Source: a marine gamma proteobacterium HTCC2080
GTDB lineage: Bacteria; Pseudomonadota; Gammaproteobacteria; Pseudomonadales; Halieaceae
NCBI GenBank assembly: GCA_000169115.1
Contig: AAVV01000006.1
Span: 124,001-188,000, forward strand
DNA length: 64,000 nt
Reading direction: 5' to 3'
The notes beneath the pieces were generated by a model, which saw nothing but the letters and a program-made list of their open reading frames with translations, ran no database searches and was not told where the DNA came from. How positions within the stretch are numbered: the first letter of the stretch is position 1; the number at the start of each line of letters is the position of its first letter. This document shows positions 29,651 through 39,031 of the stretch, piece by piece. The position numbers and the translations under genes are program-made.

Positions 29651-29675
29651 GCAGTAACAACGAATAGGTTACTGC
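29651..29675. promoter_or_regulatory. 25-bp inverted repeat upstream of the DUF4956 operon
   Basis: GCAGTAAC (29651-29658) and GTTACTGC (29668-29675) form a perfect 8-bp inverted repeat with a 9-bp spacer, about 160 nt before the DUF4956 start. It has the geometry of an operator for a dimeric regulator. Confidence 0.4.
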
Positions 29676-29742
29676 TGAAATATCACTTCATAATAGGTCG
29701 ACAACAGTAGCAAAAGCAGCCACGACTTGAATGAAGTATGGA

Positions 29743-29760
29743 GTCAGCGGCCACGCTGAC
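29743..29760. other. Short perfect hairpin before DUF4956
   Basis: GTCAGCG-GCCA-CGCTGAC is a 7-bp stem with a 4-base loop, 74 nt before the likely start. There is no T-run, so it may be a leader RNA structure or a second operator. Confidence 0.35.
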
Positions 29761-29833
29761 CATCGCTTGGCGGTAATCCCCCAATAAAGGTAGACTCGTG
29801 CACTATTTAACGAGGCTGATTAGGGAGAAAAAT

Positions 29834-30568
29834 ATGCCCGATGAAAGGGGACGAATTGGCCAAGATCGACGCGTGCTAATTGAAGTTTTAATTAAGGTTT
29901 CCTTTTATTATGCCGCGTTATTCTCTCTAGTGTTTGCCCTACTGGTGGCGTCTCCTGATCTAGTTAAGGTGCTTCCGGTGGGTGGCGTAAACGAGCTTTC
30001 CTCGGGAGCCGAGCTGGAAATCATGCAGCTTGAGGAAGCTATGTTGAACGGCGATTTCGACGAGGAAGCGACCGAGAGCTACGCGACTCAGGACCGACTA
30101 CCACCATTATTGTTTAAAGATGCGCAGAACTTATTTTTCTCTATGCTGGGCTCTTTACTGCTTATGGTTCCCGTTTCATGGGTATACAAGGCTATTCACC
30201 GTCGAGGTGAACACGATCACTCCCTCGATGAGACTACATTGATACTGCCCGGCGTTGTTGCGGGAATTGTCATTGTTGTGCAACACAGCTTAGCTCTCGC
30301 ATTCAGCCTTGCAGGTATTGTTGCTGGGGTGCAGTTTCGACGCGCCTTGAGTGATACCTTTGACACACTGTTTATTTTTGTCAGCATTGCCGTGGGTATA
30401 GCAGCGGGTATTAAGGCCCTCGATATTGCAGCTGTCATCACAGTATTTTTTACAGTGTCTAGTTTACTGGTCTGCATATTCGGCGATGGGCTTGAGTCTG
30501 AACATTTGGCAGACCGAAAACAGGCGAAAATGTTGGAGAAAGCTAATCGTGACAAGGCAGAGCCTTAA
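29834..30568 (+). CDS. DUF4956 membrane protein
   Basis: This 244-residue integral membrane protein begins at the ATG at 29834 with GGGAG 6 nt upstream (a GTG at 29798 would add 12 residues). There are about five TM segments: one near residues 19-37, one near 105-122, then a closely spaced set from about 135. The signature SLALAFSLAGIVAGVQFRRAL is the core of DUF4956. The hydrophilic loop after TM1 is acidic (ELEIMQLEEAMLNGDFDEEA). In other phyla DUF4956 genes are recurrent neighbours of CotH-kinase and VTC-type polyphosphate polymerase genes (from memory), which matches the neighbour at 31755. It overlaps the phosphatase gene by 1 nt. Confidence 0.82.
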   Translation: MPDERGRIGQDRRVLIEVLIKVSFYYAALFSLVFALLVASPDLVKVLPVGGVNELSSGAELEIMQLEEAMLNGDFDEEATESYATQDRLPPLLFKDAQNLFFSMLGSLLLMVPVSWVYKAIHRRGEHDHSLDETTLILPGVVAGIVIVVQHSLALAFSLAGIVAGVQFRRALSDTFDTLFIFVSIAVGIAAGIKALDIAAVITVFFTVSSLLVCIFGDGLESEHLADRKQAKMLEKANRDKAEP

Positions 30569-31737
30569 TGCGCTGCCTTGTGGCTCTTGTGATGACTGTG
30601 ATCAGCCATTTTTTGGCTGCCGGAGCCAGCTCAGAAACAGTTATCGCCATTGGTGATGTTCATGGAGATCACGAGCAGTTCGTAAAGCTGCTACAAGCAA
30701 CGAAACTAATCGATTCTCGCCTGCGCTGGACGGGGGGGGAAACGCATCTTGTACAACTGGGCGATCTACCAGATCGAGGCCCTGATACCCGAAAAACGAT
30801 GGATCTGTTGCTTGAGCTACAAACATCCTCAATAGAGCAGGGCGGAGCGGTCACAACGCTGATTGGCAATCACGACATGATGAATGTGATGAACGATTTG
30901 CGCTATGTAGATCCCGGTGAATACAAGGCTTTTAGGAGTCGAAATTCAAAACGCTTGAGATCAAACTACTACAAACAGGTGGTTGCCTTTTTAACCGAAA
31001 CATTACCTAAGGCAGAGCGCCCCAGCTTTGATAAAAAGTGGCGCAAACAGTGGGAACAATCGCACCCACTGGGTTATGTGGAGCATAGGCTAGCATGGGC
31101 CCCCACAGGAACTTATGGCGAGTGGGTATTAAATCGCCCTACTGTTGCTGTTGTGGGCGATTCTCTATTCGTGCACGGGGGCATCTCTCCTGATTATATT
31201 TTGATGTCGATAGAAGACATCAACACCGCGGTTCACTCTGCCATGGGTGAAGGTTACACCGCCGCAGAAACGAGCATTCTTTATGATCCTTTAGGCCCTC
31301 TTTGGTTTCGAGGTTGGAGCCAGGATCTTGAATCTGAGGAAAACACAATGGCACTCAATTCGATCCTCAATAAATATGGTGTGGCGCGAATGGTCGTCGC
31401 GCACACCCCTGTTTTACCTGTAGTGGTGCCGCGCTACGATGGAAAAATCATAATGGTAGATGTTGGCTTGTCTCAGCACTATGGACATGGATTCTCGGCT
31501 TTAAAAATAGAGAATGGCCAAACCATGGCTATGGTTGGCGACCGCTGGTTTGACTTACCCTCTGACAGCAACCAAATCTCTGTAGAAGCCTATCTAAAAG
31601 AGGTAAGAGCTGCCGTTGCAAATCCTGCCTCTATCGATCGTTACTTAAACTCATTGGGCACGCAGCAGGCCAATGAGGCGCCGGCAGTTCCAGCGCATAA
31701 AAATCAGTCTCAGGCAAACGAGCTGTTGCACCCCTAA
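30568..31737 (+). CDS. Secreted PPP-family metallophosphatase (Shewanella-like phosphatase)
   Basis: This 389-residue phosphatase has an N-terminal signal peptide (MRCLVALVMTVISHFLAAGA, cleavage near residue 20-23). The catalytic metal motifs of PPP phosphatases are present: GDVHGD (about 29-34), GDLPDRGPDT (about 66-75, with Leu-Pro instead of Tyr-Val), GNHDMMN (about 99-105), and later His residues in VHGGISPDY and AHTP. This pattern fits the Shewanella-like (SLP) branch, whose characterised members dephosphorylate phosphotyrosine. It would act outside the inner membrane. ATG overlaps the DUF4956 stop, so the two are co-translated. Confidence 0.9.
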   Translation: MRCLVALVMTVISHFLAAGASSETVIAIGDVHGDHEQFVKLLQATKLIDSRLRWTGGETHLVQLGDLPDRGPDTRKTMDLLLELQTSSIEQGGAVTTLIGNHDMMNVMNDLRYVDPGEYKAFRSRNSKRLRSNYYKQVVAFLTETLPKAERPSFDKKWRKQWEQSHPLGYVEHRLAWAPTGTYGEWVLNRPTVAVVGDSLFVHGGISPDYILMSIEDINTAVHSAMGEGYTAAETSILYDPLGPLWFRGWSQDLESEENTMALNSILNKYGVARMVVAHTPVLPVVVPRYDGKIIMVDVGLSQHYGHGFSALKIENGQTMAMVGDRWFDLPSDSNQISVEAYLKEVRAAVANPASIDRYLNSLGTQQANEAPAVPAHKNQSQANELLHP

Positions 31738-31754
31738 TCCATCGTTAATAACGC

Positions 31755-32825
31755 TTACACCTCACTGTCGAGAGTGACCGGAGGTGGGATGATATTCCCC
31801 CTGCAGTGGGCGATTATTTGCTCTTGAACGCGCTGATCATCGTCAATTACCGAATAAAAATCATCTATAAATCTAAGCGTCTTCTTCAACGTCTTGTTGC
31901 TTAGCATTTTGGCATCGACGACCGTGTTCTTAATGTCGCTACGCGCCGCAGAGAATACAGCGATAGCTTGAGCGTAAAAGCGCTCCTCCTTACACCATCC
32001 GGTAAAGTAACGTTGCGTTGTTTTTTTTATCGGGTAGGCCTGAGCGGGAGATGAATAGGGTGCGTCAACAAAGCCTGAAGCGTCAAAATCATAGGGAATC
32101 GGATATAAGATGTCGCTGCCCTCCTCACCAACAACCCGCATATTGTGGCAGCAGTCATCATCAGGGGGCCCACGAAGCGTTGAGTAATCGGTGTTCCCCA
32201 AAAAAAACTGAAACAACTCGACAAGTGCTGTTTGGCCATGATCCAGCTTTCGACGACTAGCCTCTTTGACAACTTTCTGAATCTGATTTCCCCGTGCCGC
32301 AGCAGCGTTAATGTCTTCGATCAAAAAAGCCCGTGTTTGCCATGGCCTTCCTTGCTTGGTGGAATCGACATAACCAATGTCCAACTGCCTAGTTTTGAGG
32401 TGATATTCACTGACTCGCTCAAAGATTTGATAAGCCAAGTACTCAAGGGAAATGAGCTCCTCGTAGCGACCACTGCGTTTGCAGGGAGCCACAAGCTTCA
32501 ATTTGTCCTGACTAGCCATTAACGTGCCGTCGTTGCCTTTCTTTTTAAAATTCAGTCTCAACGGCGGGTTCGTACAATTAATTCGCCGAAAATTGCCCCG
32601 TGTTTTGATGTTGACCGGAATAGTAATTTTTTCTCCCTTACCGTCAAAAAAGGCAAACCGACCCTCCGAGTAAGGTCGTATGTCTTTCTTCCGATTTTTA
32701 TACAGCGACTTAAAGGGTCCGGTTAGTACAACATTTAAGGGTTCCGTTTGTTCAAATAATAAGGGATCAGCCTCGACAGAAACGGCTAGGATCAATACCA
32801 CTACAGCAACCACTCGTCTCTTCAT
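31755..32825 (-). CDS. Secreted CotH-kinase-like protein
   Basis: This 356-residue protein has a signal peptide (MKRRVVAVVVLILAVSVEA). It shows the layout of CotH-type atypical kinases: TRGNFRR near residue 75, where CotH proteins have a conserved Arg-Gly-Asn, then a Lys in DKLKLVAPC, LEYLAYQIFERVS, a catalytic-loop-like FFLGNTDYS with CCHNMRVV, and a metal-binding-like PYDFDASGFVDAPY. Several Cys residues suggest periplasmic disulfides. It is convergent with the phosphatase gene (18-nt gap). Kinase activity is an inference from motif order; I did not see a full canonical motif set. Confidence 0.6.
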   Translation of the reverse strand: MKRRVVAVVVLILAVSVEADPLLFEQTEPLNVVLTGPFKSLYKNRKKDIRPYSEGRFAFFDGKGEKITIPVNIKTRGNFRRINCTNPPLRLNFKKKGNDGTLMASQDKLKLVAPCKRSGRYEELISLEYLAYQIFERVSEYHLKTRQLDIGYVDSTKQGRPWQTRAFLIEDINAAAARGNQIQKVVKEASRRKLDHGQTALVELFQFFLGNTDYSTLRGPPDDDCCHNMRVVGEEGSDILYPIPYDFDASGFVDAPYSSPAQAYPIKKTTQRYFTGWCKEERFYAQAIAVFSAARSDIKNTVVDAKMLSNKTLKKTLRFIDDFYSVIDDDQRVQEQIIAHCRGNIIPPPVTLDSEV

Positions 32826-33503
32826 TACACTCTCTCCCAGGCCATCTACTTTATTAGTTTATTTCGCCAATGAAACAATGCATTAACGCTTTTTTGGTCA
32901 AGTCACTAACCTGCACCAATACGGATGGAATTACAAAAACCTTCTGTTTCACTTGAGCTTGCAAGGCTTCGAGCGTGGCGCGCATTCCAATGAATTCTGG
33001 CGTCACCCATACGATAAAGAGTCAACGCTTAAACAATTTGGTCCAACGCCCCTGTGATTTGACCCAAGACGACTCTATTCAAAAATTCTCGACGGCCATG
33101 TGCAGCTAACAATGCTCCTAACAGACATAACTGGTATAAATTCTTCGAGAGTTAGCTGTAGAACGCTGAATTTTTGTTCGGCAAACCCGGCAGAGCTGGG
33201 CGAGCTCGACCGCAGACCCATGTGTTGCTTTAGATGCCCTAGATGCACTTTCAGAGACTCACGATACCGATTGGTATAAGCGACCTGTCGAGGCTGCTGA
33301 GGCGTGAGCTTATTGTCAAAGGCCGCATCGAAACGGATTGATTGTGTAAGGCTGGTTAGGCTCCCCTTTTAAAATCCAGCTTTTACCTGCGGCGGCATCT
33401 TATAAATACTTTGACGGTTTCATAGATACCCCATAGATACTTTTGACAGAGCAGTGCTGCGGAAACCCTTGTATACTGTCGCCACGGAATGTTGATCCGT
33501 ACG
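32826..33503. other. Right-hand non-coding part of the island
   Basis: About 680 nt with no convincing gene. Minus-strand frames around 33050-33350 contain short readable stretches but have stops and no ribosome site; they might be decayed coding sequence. A TTGACA (33443-33448) and TATACT (33472-33477) pair is spaced 23 nt, too wide for a normal sigma-70 promoter. Confidence 0.5.
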
Positions 33504-33517
33504 CGCCTTCCGCACCA
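33504..33517 (+). repeat. Right copy of 14-bp tRNA-Leu 3'-end repeat (attR candidate)
   Basis: CGCCTTCCGCACCA identical to 26513-26526 of tRNA-Leu, not attached to any other tRNA body. An intrinsic terminator begins 1 nt later, which is what the ancestral tRNA-Leu 3' flank would look like. Confidence 0.6.
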
Positions 33518-33518
33518 T

Positions 33519-33564
33519 CTAAAAAAAGGAACGATGACGTTGAGTTGTCGTTCCTTTTTTTTAG
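33519..33564 (+). terminator. Strong intrinsic terminator
   Basis: A 14-bp stem (seven A, then GGAACGA, pairing with TCGTTCC and seven T) closes a 13-nt loop and ends in a T8 run. It probably was the tRNA-Leu terminator before the island arrived, or terminates a short RNA from this site. Confidence 0.85.
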
Positions 33565-33896
33565 GTAAGCCGGGTGCTTTTTGCTTTCGGCAAAGCCAAG
33601 CCGGCGAAAGTGCATGGAAATTCAACGAAACTCTATTCAAACCGCATTGCATATGGCCGTGTTGTTGCCCGGTATCATCGTAGGGTTGGGCTATCACAAA
33701 TTACTTACAGTCAGTAATAGGGTTCAAATTTACGGCCGCCAATGGCACGTTTAGCACCCCGGACGAACCCATTAGGGAGGCCAGCGCCGCACCATTAGTT
33801 GGGTCATGAGGATTTGCATTTTTCGATAGCCGTTACGTGCATCAAGTGCTGTGCCGAAACACGTGGGTTATTTATGGCAAATAGTCGATGGCTCAG
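33565..33896. other. Intergenic region before the tRNA-fMet promoter
   Basis: There are 332 nt in which I see no gene, RNA or repeat. It is presumably the ancestral spacer between tRNA-Leu and tRNA-fMet. Confidence 0.5.
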
Positions 33897-33925
33897 TTGA
33901 CGTTAGAGCGGCGCATCCCTATACT
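33897..33925 (+). promoter_or_regulatory. Sigma-70 promoter of the tRNA-fMet/rimP-nusA-infB unit
   Basis: TTGACG (33897-33902), a 17-nt spacer and TATACT (33920-33925). Spacing is ideal and both hexamers are one mismatch from consensus. The transcript would start near 33932, about 90 nt before the tRNA. Confidence 0.8.
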
Positions 33926-34022
33926 CCAGCGCCTCTGCTTAGTGGGTTTGACTCACTGAGGTGACAACCAAAGGTAACCCGGTAAAGAGGGTTCCTACAG
34001 GGGTCGTCACAACAGGTTTTGA

Positions 34023-34099
<77 letters not shown>

Positions 34100-34104
34100 A
34101 ATCG

Positions 34105-34130
34105 ATGGCAGCCATTGCTCAGGCTGCCAT
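34105..34130 (+). other. Hairpin after tRNA-fMet
   Basis: ATGGCAGCC (34105-34113) pairs with GGCTGCCAT (34122-34130), a 9-bp perfect stem just after the tRNA, useful as a 3'-processing barrier or first half of a tandem terminator. Confidence 0.6.
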
Positions 34131-34137
34131 CACGTTT

Positions 34138-34160
34138 AAGCCCCTGTTTGGGGCTTTTTT
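34138..34160 (+). terminator. Intrinsic terminator/attenuator between tRNA-fMet and rimP
   Basis: AAGCCCC-TGTTT-GGGGCTT followed by T4. It lies 36 nt before rimP. In the E. coli metY-rimP-nusA operon terminators at this position let NusA modulate read-through; the same may hold here. Confidence 0.8.
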
Positions 34161-34195
34161 GTATCCGCTATTAACGCATTTGAGACGCGACGTGT

Positions 34196-34696
34196 ATGGC
34201 TGGAAAGGAATCGCGATTGTCGGAGTTGTTGACGCCCACTGTGGAATCTCTGGGGTTCGAACTGTGGGGTCTGGAGCTTTTATCGCCTAATCGACGGCCG
34301 ACATTGCGACTGTTTATTGAGGGAGACACGGGCGTCAGCGTTGACGATTGCGCTAAGGTAAGCCGGCATGTGGGCGGCGTACTTGATGTAGAAGATCCTA
34401 TATCAGGCGATTACACCCTGGAGGTGTCTTCTCCCGGGATAGATCGGCTACTGTTTAAGGTCGATCAATATGGGCTTTATATTGGCGAGCCGATTGAGGT
34501 TAAGCTGCGGTTTCCATTTGAGGGTAGGCGCCGCTTTCGGGGTTGGTTGATGGGTATAGAGGGCGAGGATGTGGTCGTGCGTGTGGAAGATCACGATTAT
34601 CTTCTTCCACTCAAACAAATTGATCGAGCACGAGTACAACCTAGGTTAGATACTGGTGGAAAAAAAACAAAGTCTCCGGAAAAATCCGGGCAGTAA
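34196..34696 (+). CDS. rimP: Ribosome maturation factor RimP
   Basis: RimP assists 30S maturation. The 166-residue protein shows LTPTVESLGFELWGLEL, LRLFIEGDTGVSVDDCAKVSR and the family signature EVSSPGIDRLLF. The C-terminal Sm-like domain follows, ending in a Lys-rich tail. The ATG at 34196 gives a standard N-terminus, although the ribosome site is weak. It is the first protein gene of the nusA-infB operon. Confidence 0.96.
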   Translation: MAGKESRLSELLTPTVESLGFELWGLELLSPNRRPTLRLFIEGDTGVSVDDCAKVSRHVGGVLDVEDPISGDYTLEVSSPGIDRLLFKVDQYGLYIGEPIEVKLRFPFEGRRRFRGWLMGIEGEDVVVRVEDHDYLLPLKQIDRARVQPRLDTGGKKTKSPEKSGQ

Positions 34697-34748
34697 TTCA
34701 AGAGAGCAACAAGGTCGCCCAGATTAACGGGTCGCTGCGAGGAATACG

Positions 34749-36239
34749 ATGAGTAAAGAAATATTGATGGTTGCGGAGGCTGTTTCCGCAGAGAAAGGTG
34801 TTTCGGAAGATATTATTTTCGAGGCTATCGAATTAGCACTCGCGACGGCGGCGAAAAAGCGCTACGAGGAAGAGGCCGATATTGAAGTAGTGATCGACCG
34901 CGTCAGTGGCGAGTACCAAACCCGCAGGCGTTGGCTGGTGGTGCCTGACACCGAATTAGCATTGCTCGGGACGCAGTTCACGACTGAGGAAGCTGCAGAA
35001 GCTGACGCGAATTTGCAAATAGGTGATGTGCACGAAGAGATTATTGAAAATGCGGACTTTGGACGCATCGCAGCACAGACGGCCAAGCAAGTCATCGTAC
35101 AGCGAGTGCGTGATGCTGAGCGCGCGCAAATCGTAGATTTATATCGAGATCGTATTGGCGAGCTCTTGGCGGGGATTGTTAAAAAAGTCACTCGCGATAA
35201 TGTCATCGTCGACTTGGGCAACAACGCTGAAGGGTTGCTGCCTCGTGGGGAGTTGGTAGGCAGGGAGACCTTCCGTATCAACGATCGGGTTCGCGCTATC
35301 TTGAGCGAAATTAATACCGAGTCCAGGGGTCCTCAGCTAGTCATGTCGCGAGCTTGCCGCGAAATGTTGACTGAGCTTTTTAAAATTGAAGTCCCTGAAA
35401 TTTCTGAGGGTGTTATCCAAATTCGCGCTGCAGCACGTGATCCGGGATCGCGAGCTAAAATAGCAGTGAAAACTGGGGATCAGCGCATTGACCCTGTGGG
35501 AGCCTGCGTCGGTATGCGGGGGTCCCGTGTACAAGCAGTTTCTAACGAGCTCGATAACGAGCGTGTTGATATTATTCTTTGGGACGATAATCCCGCGCAG
35601 TTAGTCATCAATGCGATGTCTCCTGCCGAGGTAGAGTCGATCGTTGTTGATGAAGACAGCAACACGATGGAGGTTGCTGTCGCTGAAGACAATTTGGCTC
35701 AAGCTATTGGTCGTGGTGGGCAAAACGTACGCCTCGCTTCAGACCTAACCGGTTGGACGATTAACGTCATGAGTACTGACGAGGCCGTTGAGCGTCAGGA
35801 AGCCGAAGCTGTGGAAATCATAGAAACCTTCATGAACGCCCTTGATGTTGATGAAGATGTTGCGGTGGTCTTGGTTGAAGAAGGGTTTACTACGCTTGAC
35901 GAGGTGGCCTACGTGCCTCTCGAAGAGATGATGGGGATTGAAGGTTTCGATGAAGCAATATCGGAAGAACTTCGTGCCCGCGCTAAAGATGCCCTACTGA
36001 CAATGGCTATCGCCACAGAAGAAAAGTTGGACGTGGAACCCGCGGAAGACCTTCTGACTATGGACGGCATGGAGCGGCATCTCGCATTTGTGTTCGCTAG
36101 TCGAGGCATAGTTACGATGGAAGATCTTGCCGAGCAAGGCGTTGACGATTTGATGGATATAGAAGATATGACCGAAGAGCGAGCAGGAGAGTTGATTATG
36201 ACTGCTCGAGCACCTTGGTTTGCGGAGGAAGAGGCCTGA
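34749..36239 (+). CDS. nusA: Transcription termination/antitermination factor NusA
   Basis: NusA binds RNA polymerase and nascent RNA. It is 496 residues: an N-terminal domain (about 1-125), an S1 domain (about 135-200, [20 protein letters not shown]), two KH domains (about 230-345, [15 protein letters not shown] and [15 protein letters not shown]) and two acidic C-terminal repeats (about 365-490, each with a [20 protein letters not shown] pattern) as in E. coli. It starts 52 nt after rimP with GAGGAA nearby. Confidence 0.98.
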   Translation: MSKEILMVAEAVSAEKGVSEDIIFEAIELALATAAKKRYEEEADIEVVIDRVSGEYQTRRRWLVVPDTELALLGTQFTTEEAAEADANLQIGDVHEEIIENADFGRIAAQTAKQVIVQRVRDAERAQIVDLYRDRIGELLAGIVKKVTRDNVIVDLGNNAEGLLPRGELVGRETFRINDRVRAILSEINTESRGPQLVMSRACREMLTELFKIEVPEISEGVIQIRAAARDPGSRAKIAVKTGDQRIDPVGACVGMRGSRVQAVSNELDNERVDIILWDDNPAQLVINAMSPAEVESIVVDEDSNTMEVAVAEDNLAQAIGRGGQNVRLASDLTGWTINVMSTDEAVERQEAEAVEIIETFMNALDVDEDVAVVLVEEGFTTLDEVAYVPLEEMMGIEGFDEAISEELRARAKDALLTMAIATEEKLDVEPAEDLLTMDGMERHLAFVFASRGIVTMEDLAEQGVDDLMDIEDMTEERAGELIMTARAPWFAEEEA

Positions 36240-36292
36240 GCTTTATCGGGTTAAATCCATATCAACCAAGTCTTACGGATCAGGAGTAACAC

Positions 36293-39025
36293 ATGGCACA
36301 GACAGTAGAACAGCTAGCCGAAACGGTGGGTGCCTCCGTCGAGAGATTGCTGTCGCAAATGAAAGAGGCGGGTTTATCGCACTCGGCTGCAGAAGAAGAG
36401 GTCTCAGAGGAGGATAAGCAAACTCTTCTGGCTGCTTTAAAGCGCAGCCATGGAGAGGGCGAAGCCGCGCCGCGTAAAATCACACTCAAGCGTAAGCAGC
36501 TCAGCACGCTGCGAACTGGTGGTGGTGGAAAGCGCACGGTGAATGTTGAGGTTCGTAAGAAACGAACCTACGTAAAGCGCGACGAGCAGGAAGAGGTCGT
36601 TGAAGCCAGCGAGGAAGTCGCTGAAGGCTCAGCAGCGGCCGCAGACAGTGCTAGCACTGACACTGTGATCGTGCAGGCGGCTGATAGTGCTGAACTGACG
36701 ACCGATGTGTCGGCTGCCGATGGCGTCGAAGAGACCACTAGCGAAGCTACTGCGGTCAGTGTCGAAAATGACGTGACGGCTGATGTACCTGCTGCAGCTG
36801 AAGAAATCGATGAAGATCCAACAAATCTTGATCCAGAGGTGTTGCGCCAACGCGCGACCGCTCGCCGTAAGGCTGAGGAAGAGCAGCGCAAACAAGCCTT
36901 GGAGAATGCTGCTGAAGAGCGCAAGAAGGATGAGCAGCGCAAGGTTGAGGAAGCCAAGCTCCGACAGACAGAGGCAGCCACGCAATCCGCTGCGCCAAGC
37001 GAAGCCGATGCGGATCGAAAACCTAAGCGCATGCACGATGCACCGGTAACCCGAACGACTCGCGACGATACCGATCGCAAGAAAACCGGTCGTGGACGTC
37101 TTGCTAGAACCTCTATTGCGGGCGCCAGGGGCAAACAGCGCGGGCACAACCTGTCAATGAGTGACATTGAAGCCGCTGAGGGCGGTGCAGGGCGTCGCCG
37201 CGGTGGGCGACGTAAAAAAGGTCACGAAGAACACACTAAACACGGGTTTGCCCAGCCCACAGAAAAAATTATTTACGACGTTAATGTCCCCGACAATATT
37301 TCGGTGGGAGAGCTCTCTCAACAGATGGCTGTGAAGGCTGGCGTGGTCATCAAAGAATTGATGCGTTTGGGTGTTATGGCCACGATCAACCAAATGATTG
37401 ATCAGGACACGGCGTCCCTCGTCATTGAGGAACTTGGTCATAGGGTTAGGCTGGTTAGCGAAGATGAGCTTGAGGATAAGCTCGAAGAAACCATGGCTAG
37501 CCAAGAGGGTACGCTTACGCCGCGTGCGCCGGTTGTTACGGTCATGGGACACGTTGACCATGGCAAGACCTCCCTGTTGGATCACATTCGTAAAACTAAG
37601 GTTGCCAGTGGAGAGGCAGGCGGCATTACGCAACACATCGGCGCTTATCACGTTGAAACAGAGCAGGGGATGATTACCTTCCTTGATACCCCAGGGCACG
37701 CCGCATTTACCTCGATGCGTGCTCGCGGTGCTCGCTCAACTGACATCGTGATTTTAGTTGTTGCCGCGGACGACGGCGTTATGCCGCAAACCGAAGAAGC
37801 TATCCAGCACGCCCGTGCGGCTGAAGTGCCTCTAGTTGTGGCGGTCAATAAAATCGATAAAGAAGCCGCGGATCCCGATCGGGTGAAGAATGAATTGGCT
37901 GCGAAAGACGTTATTCCTGAGGACTGGGGTGGCGATACCCAATTTATTGAGGTGTCGGCGCAAACCGGCCAGGGCATTGATGCACTCTTAGATGCACTAT
38001 TGCTGCAGTCGGAACTGTTAGAGTTACAGGCCCCCAGAGATACGTCGGGACAGGGTATTGTTATTGAATCTCGGCTTGATAAGGGGCGGGGCTCGGTGGC
38101 GTCGCTCTTGGTCCAGCAAGGCACGCTTCGTCAAGGCGATATCGTGCTGGCCGGACTGCAATATGGTCGTGTGCGGGCTATGTTGGATGAGTCGTCACAG
38201 CCGATTGACGACGCTGGTCCAAGTATTCCGGTGGAAATTTTGGGCCTCGATGGAACACCAGATGCCGGCGACTCATTTGTCGTCGTTGAGAGTGAAAAAC
38301 GAGCTCGAGAGATTGCTGAAAGTCGTTCTGAAAAGCTCCGTTCCAACCGGCTGGCACGTCAGCAAGCTGCCAAGCTTGATAATATGTTTGAGTCCATGAC
38401 TGCGGGTGAACGTAAAGTCTTGAATCTTGTTATTAAGACTGATGTGCGTGGTTCCCTCGAGGCTCTGCAGGGCGCTTTGGCCGATCTCGGTAACGATGAG
38501 GTTAAAGTTAACGTAGTAGCCAGCGGCGTCGGTGGACTGACCGAGTCTGACGTGAGCCTTGCGCTAACCTCTGAAGCGATCATGTTCGGCTTTAATGTCC
38601 GGGCCGATTCGGGGGCACGCCGTCTTGCTGAGCAAGAAGGCGTAGAGGTGCGTTACTACAAAGTCATCTATGACTTGATTGATGACGTCCGATCAGCGCT
38701 CAGTGGCATGTTGTCGCCAGAGCTTCGTGAGGAAATTATTGGTATTGCTGAGGTTCGAGACGTATTCCGATCGCCAAAGTTTGGTCAGATTGCAGGATGC
38801 ATGGTGACCGAAGGAACGGTTTACCGCTCTAAGCCTATTAGGGTACTTCGGGATAATATTGTTATCTACGAGGGTGAACTCGAATCACTCCGGCGGTTCA
38901 AGGACGATGCTAGCGAAGTCCGTAACGGCGTAGAATGTGGTATCGGGGTGAAAAATTATACCGATGTAAAAGTAGGTGACCTCATTGAAGTCTTCGACGT
39001 CAACGAGATCGCACGAACACTCTGA
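36293..39025 (+). CDS. infB: Translation initiation factor IF-2
   Basis: IF-2 is the GTPase that brings initiator tRNA to the 30S subunit. The 910 residues include an N-terminal IF2_N domain, a long charged Ala/Glu/Arg-rich linker (about 80-300), a second IF2_N domain (near 325), and the G domain: [12 protein letters not shown] near residue 417, DTPGHAAF and NKID. The C-terminal beta barrels follow to the stop. The linker is where ORFs on other frames arise by composition. RbfA follows immediately. Confidence 0.98.
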   Translation: MAQTVEQLAETVGASVERLLSQMKEAGLSHSAAEEEVSEEDKQTLLAALKRSHGEGEAAPRKITLKRKQLSTLRTGGGGKRTVNVEVRKKRTYVKRDEQEEVVEASEEVAEGSAAAADSASTDTVIVQAADSAELTTDVSAADGVEETTSEATAVSVENDVTADVPAAAEEIDEDPTNLDPEVLRQRATARRKAEEEQRKQALENAAEERKKDEQRKVEEAKLRQTEAATQSAAPSEADADRKPKRMHDAPVTRTTRDDTDRKKTGRGRLARTSIAGARGKQRGHNLSMSDIEAAEGGAGRRRGGRRKKGHEEHTKHGFAQPTEKIIYDVNVPDNISVGELSQQMAVKAGVVIKELMRLGVMATINQMIDQDTASLVIEELGHRVRLVSEDELEDKLEETMASQEGTLTPRAPVVTVMGHVDHGKTSLLDHIRKTKVASGEAGGITQHIGAYHVETEQGMITFLDTPGHAAFTSMRARGARSTDIVILVVAADDGVMPQTEEAIQHARAAEVPLVVAVNKIDKEAADPDRVKNELAAKDVIPEDWGGDTQFIEVSAQTGQGIDALLDALLLQSELLELQAPRDTSGQGIVIESRLDKGRGSVASLLVQQGTLRQGDIVLAGLQYGRVRAMLDESSQPIDDAGPSIPVEILGLDGTPDAGDSFVVVESEKRAREIAESRSEKLRSNRLARQQAAKLDNMFESMTAGERKVLNLVIKTDVRGSLEALQGALADLGNDEVKVNVVASGVGGLTESDVSLALTSEAIMFGFNVRADSGARRLAEQEGVEVRYYKVIYDLIDDVRSALSGMLSPELREEIIGIAEVRDVFRSPKFGQIAGCMVTEGTVYRSKPIRVLRDNIVIYEGELESLRRFKDDASEVRNGVECGIGVKNYTDVKVGDLIEVFDVNEIARTL

Positions 39026-39031
39026 TTGCCC

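Larger units (their letters stand above)
26527..33517. mobile_element. Accessory island inserted behind tRNA-Leu
   Basis: About 7 kb of loosely packed, mostly unrecognised genes separates tRNA-Leu from tRNA-fMet/rimP; in related gammaproteobacteria secG-tRNA-Leu-(tRNA-Met)-rimP are close together. The segment is bounded by a perfect 14-bp direct repeat of the tRNA 3' end, and a strong intrinsic terminator follows the right copy, as expected if the original tRNA 3' end and its terminator were pushed to the right. Contents: a TerB-like protein, an FHA protein, a broken EamA transporter and the DUF4956/phosphatase/CotH-like genes. No integrase or transposase is recognisable, so the element would be an immobile remnant or mobilised in trans. 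Confidence 0.5.

Noticed and set aside
33050-33350. Possible transposase or coding remnant on the minus strand
   Set aside because: Readable stretches are short and match no transposase motif that I recognise.
33443-33477. Sigma-70 promoter TTGACA/TATACT
   Set aside because: The spacer is 23 nt, outside the 15-19 range; kept only as part of an alternative hypothesis.
36568-37167. Long minus-strand frames under infB
   Set aside because: They come from the Ala/Glu/Arg-rich linker codon composition; infB is intact and clear.
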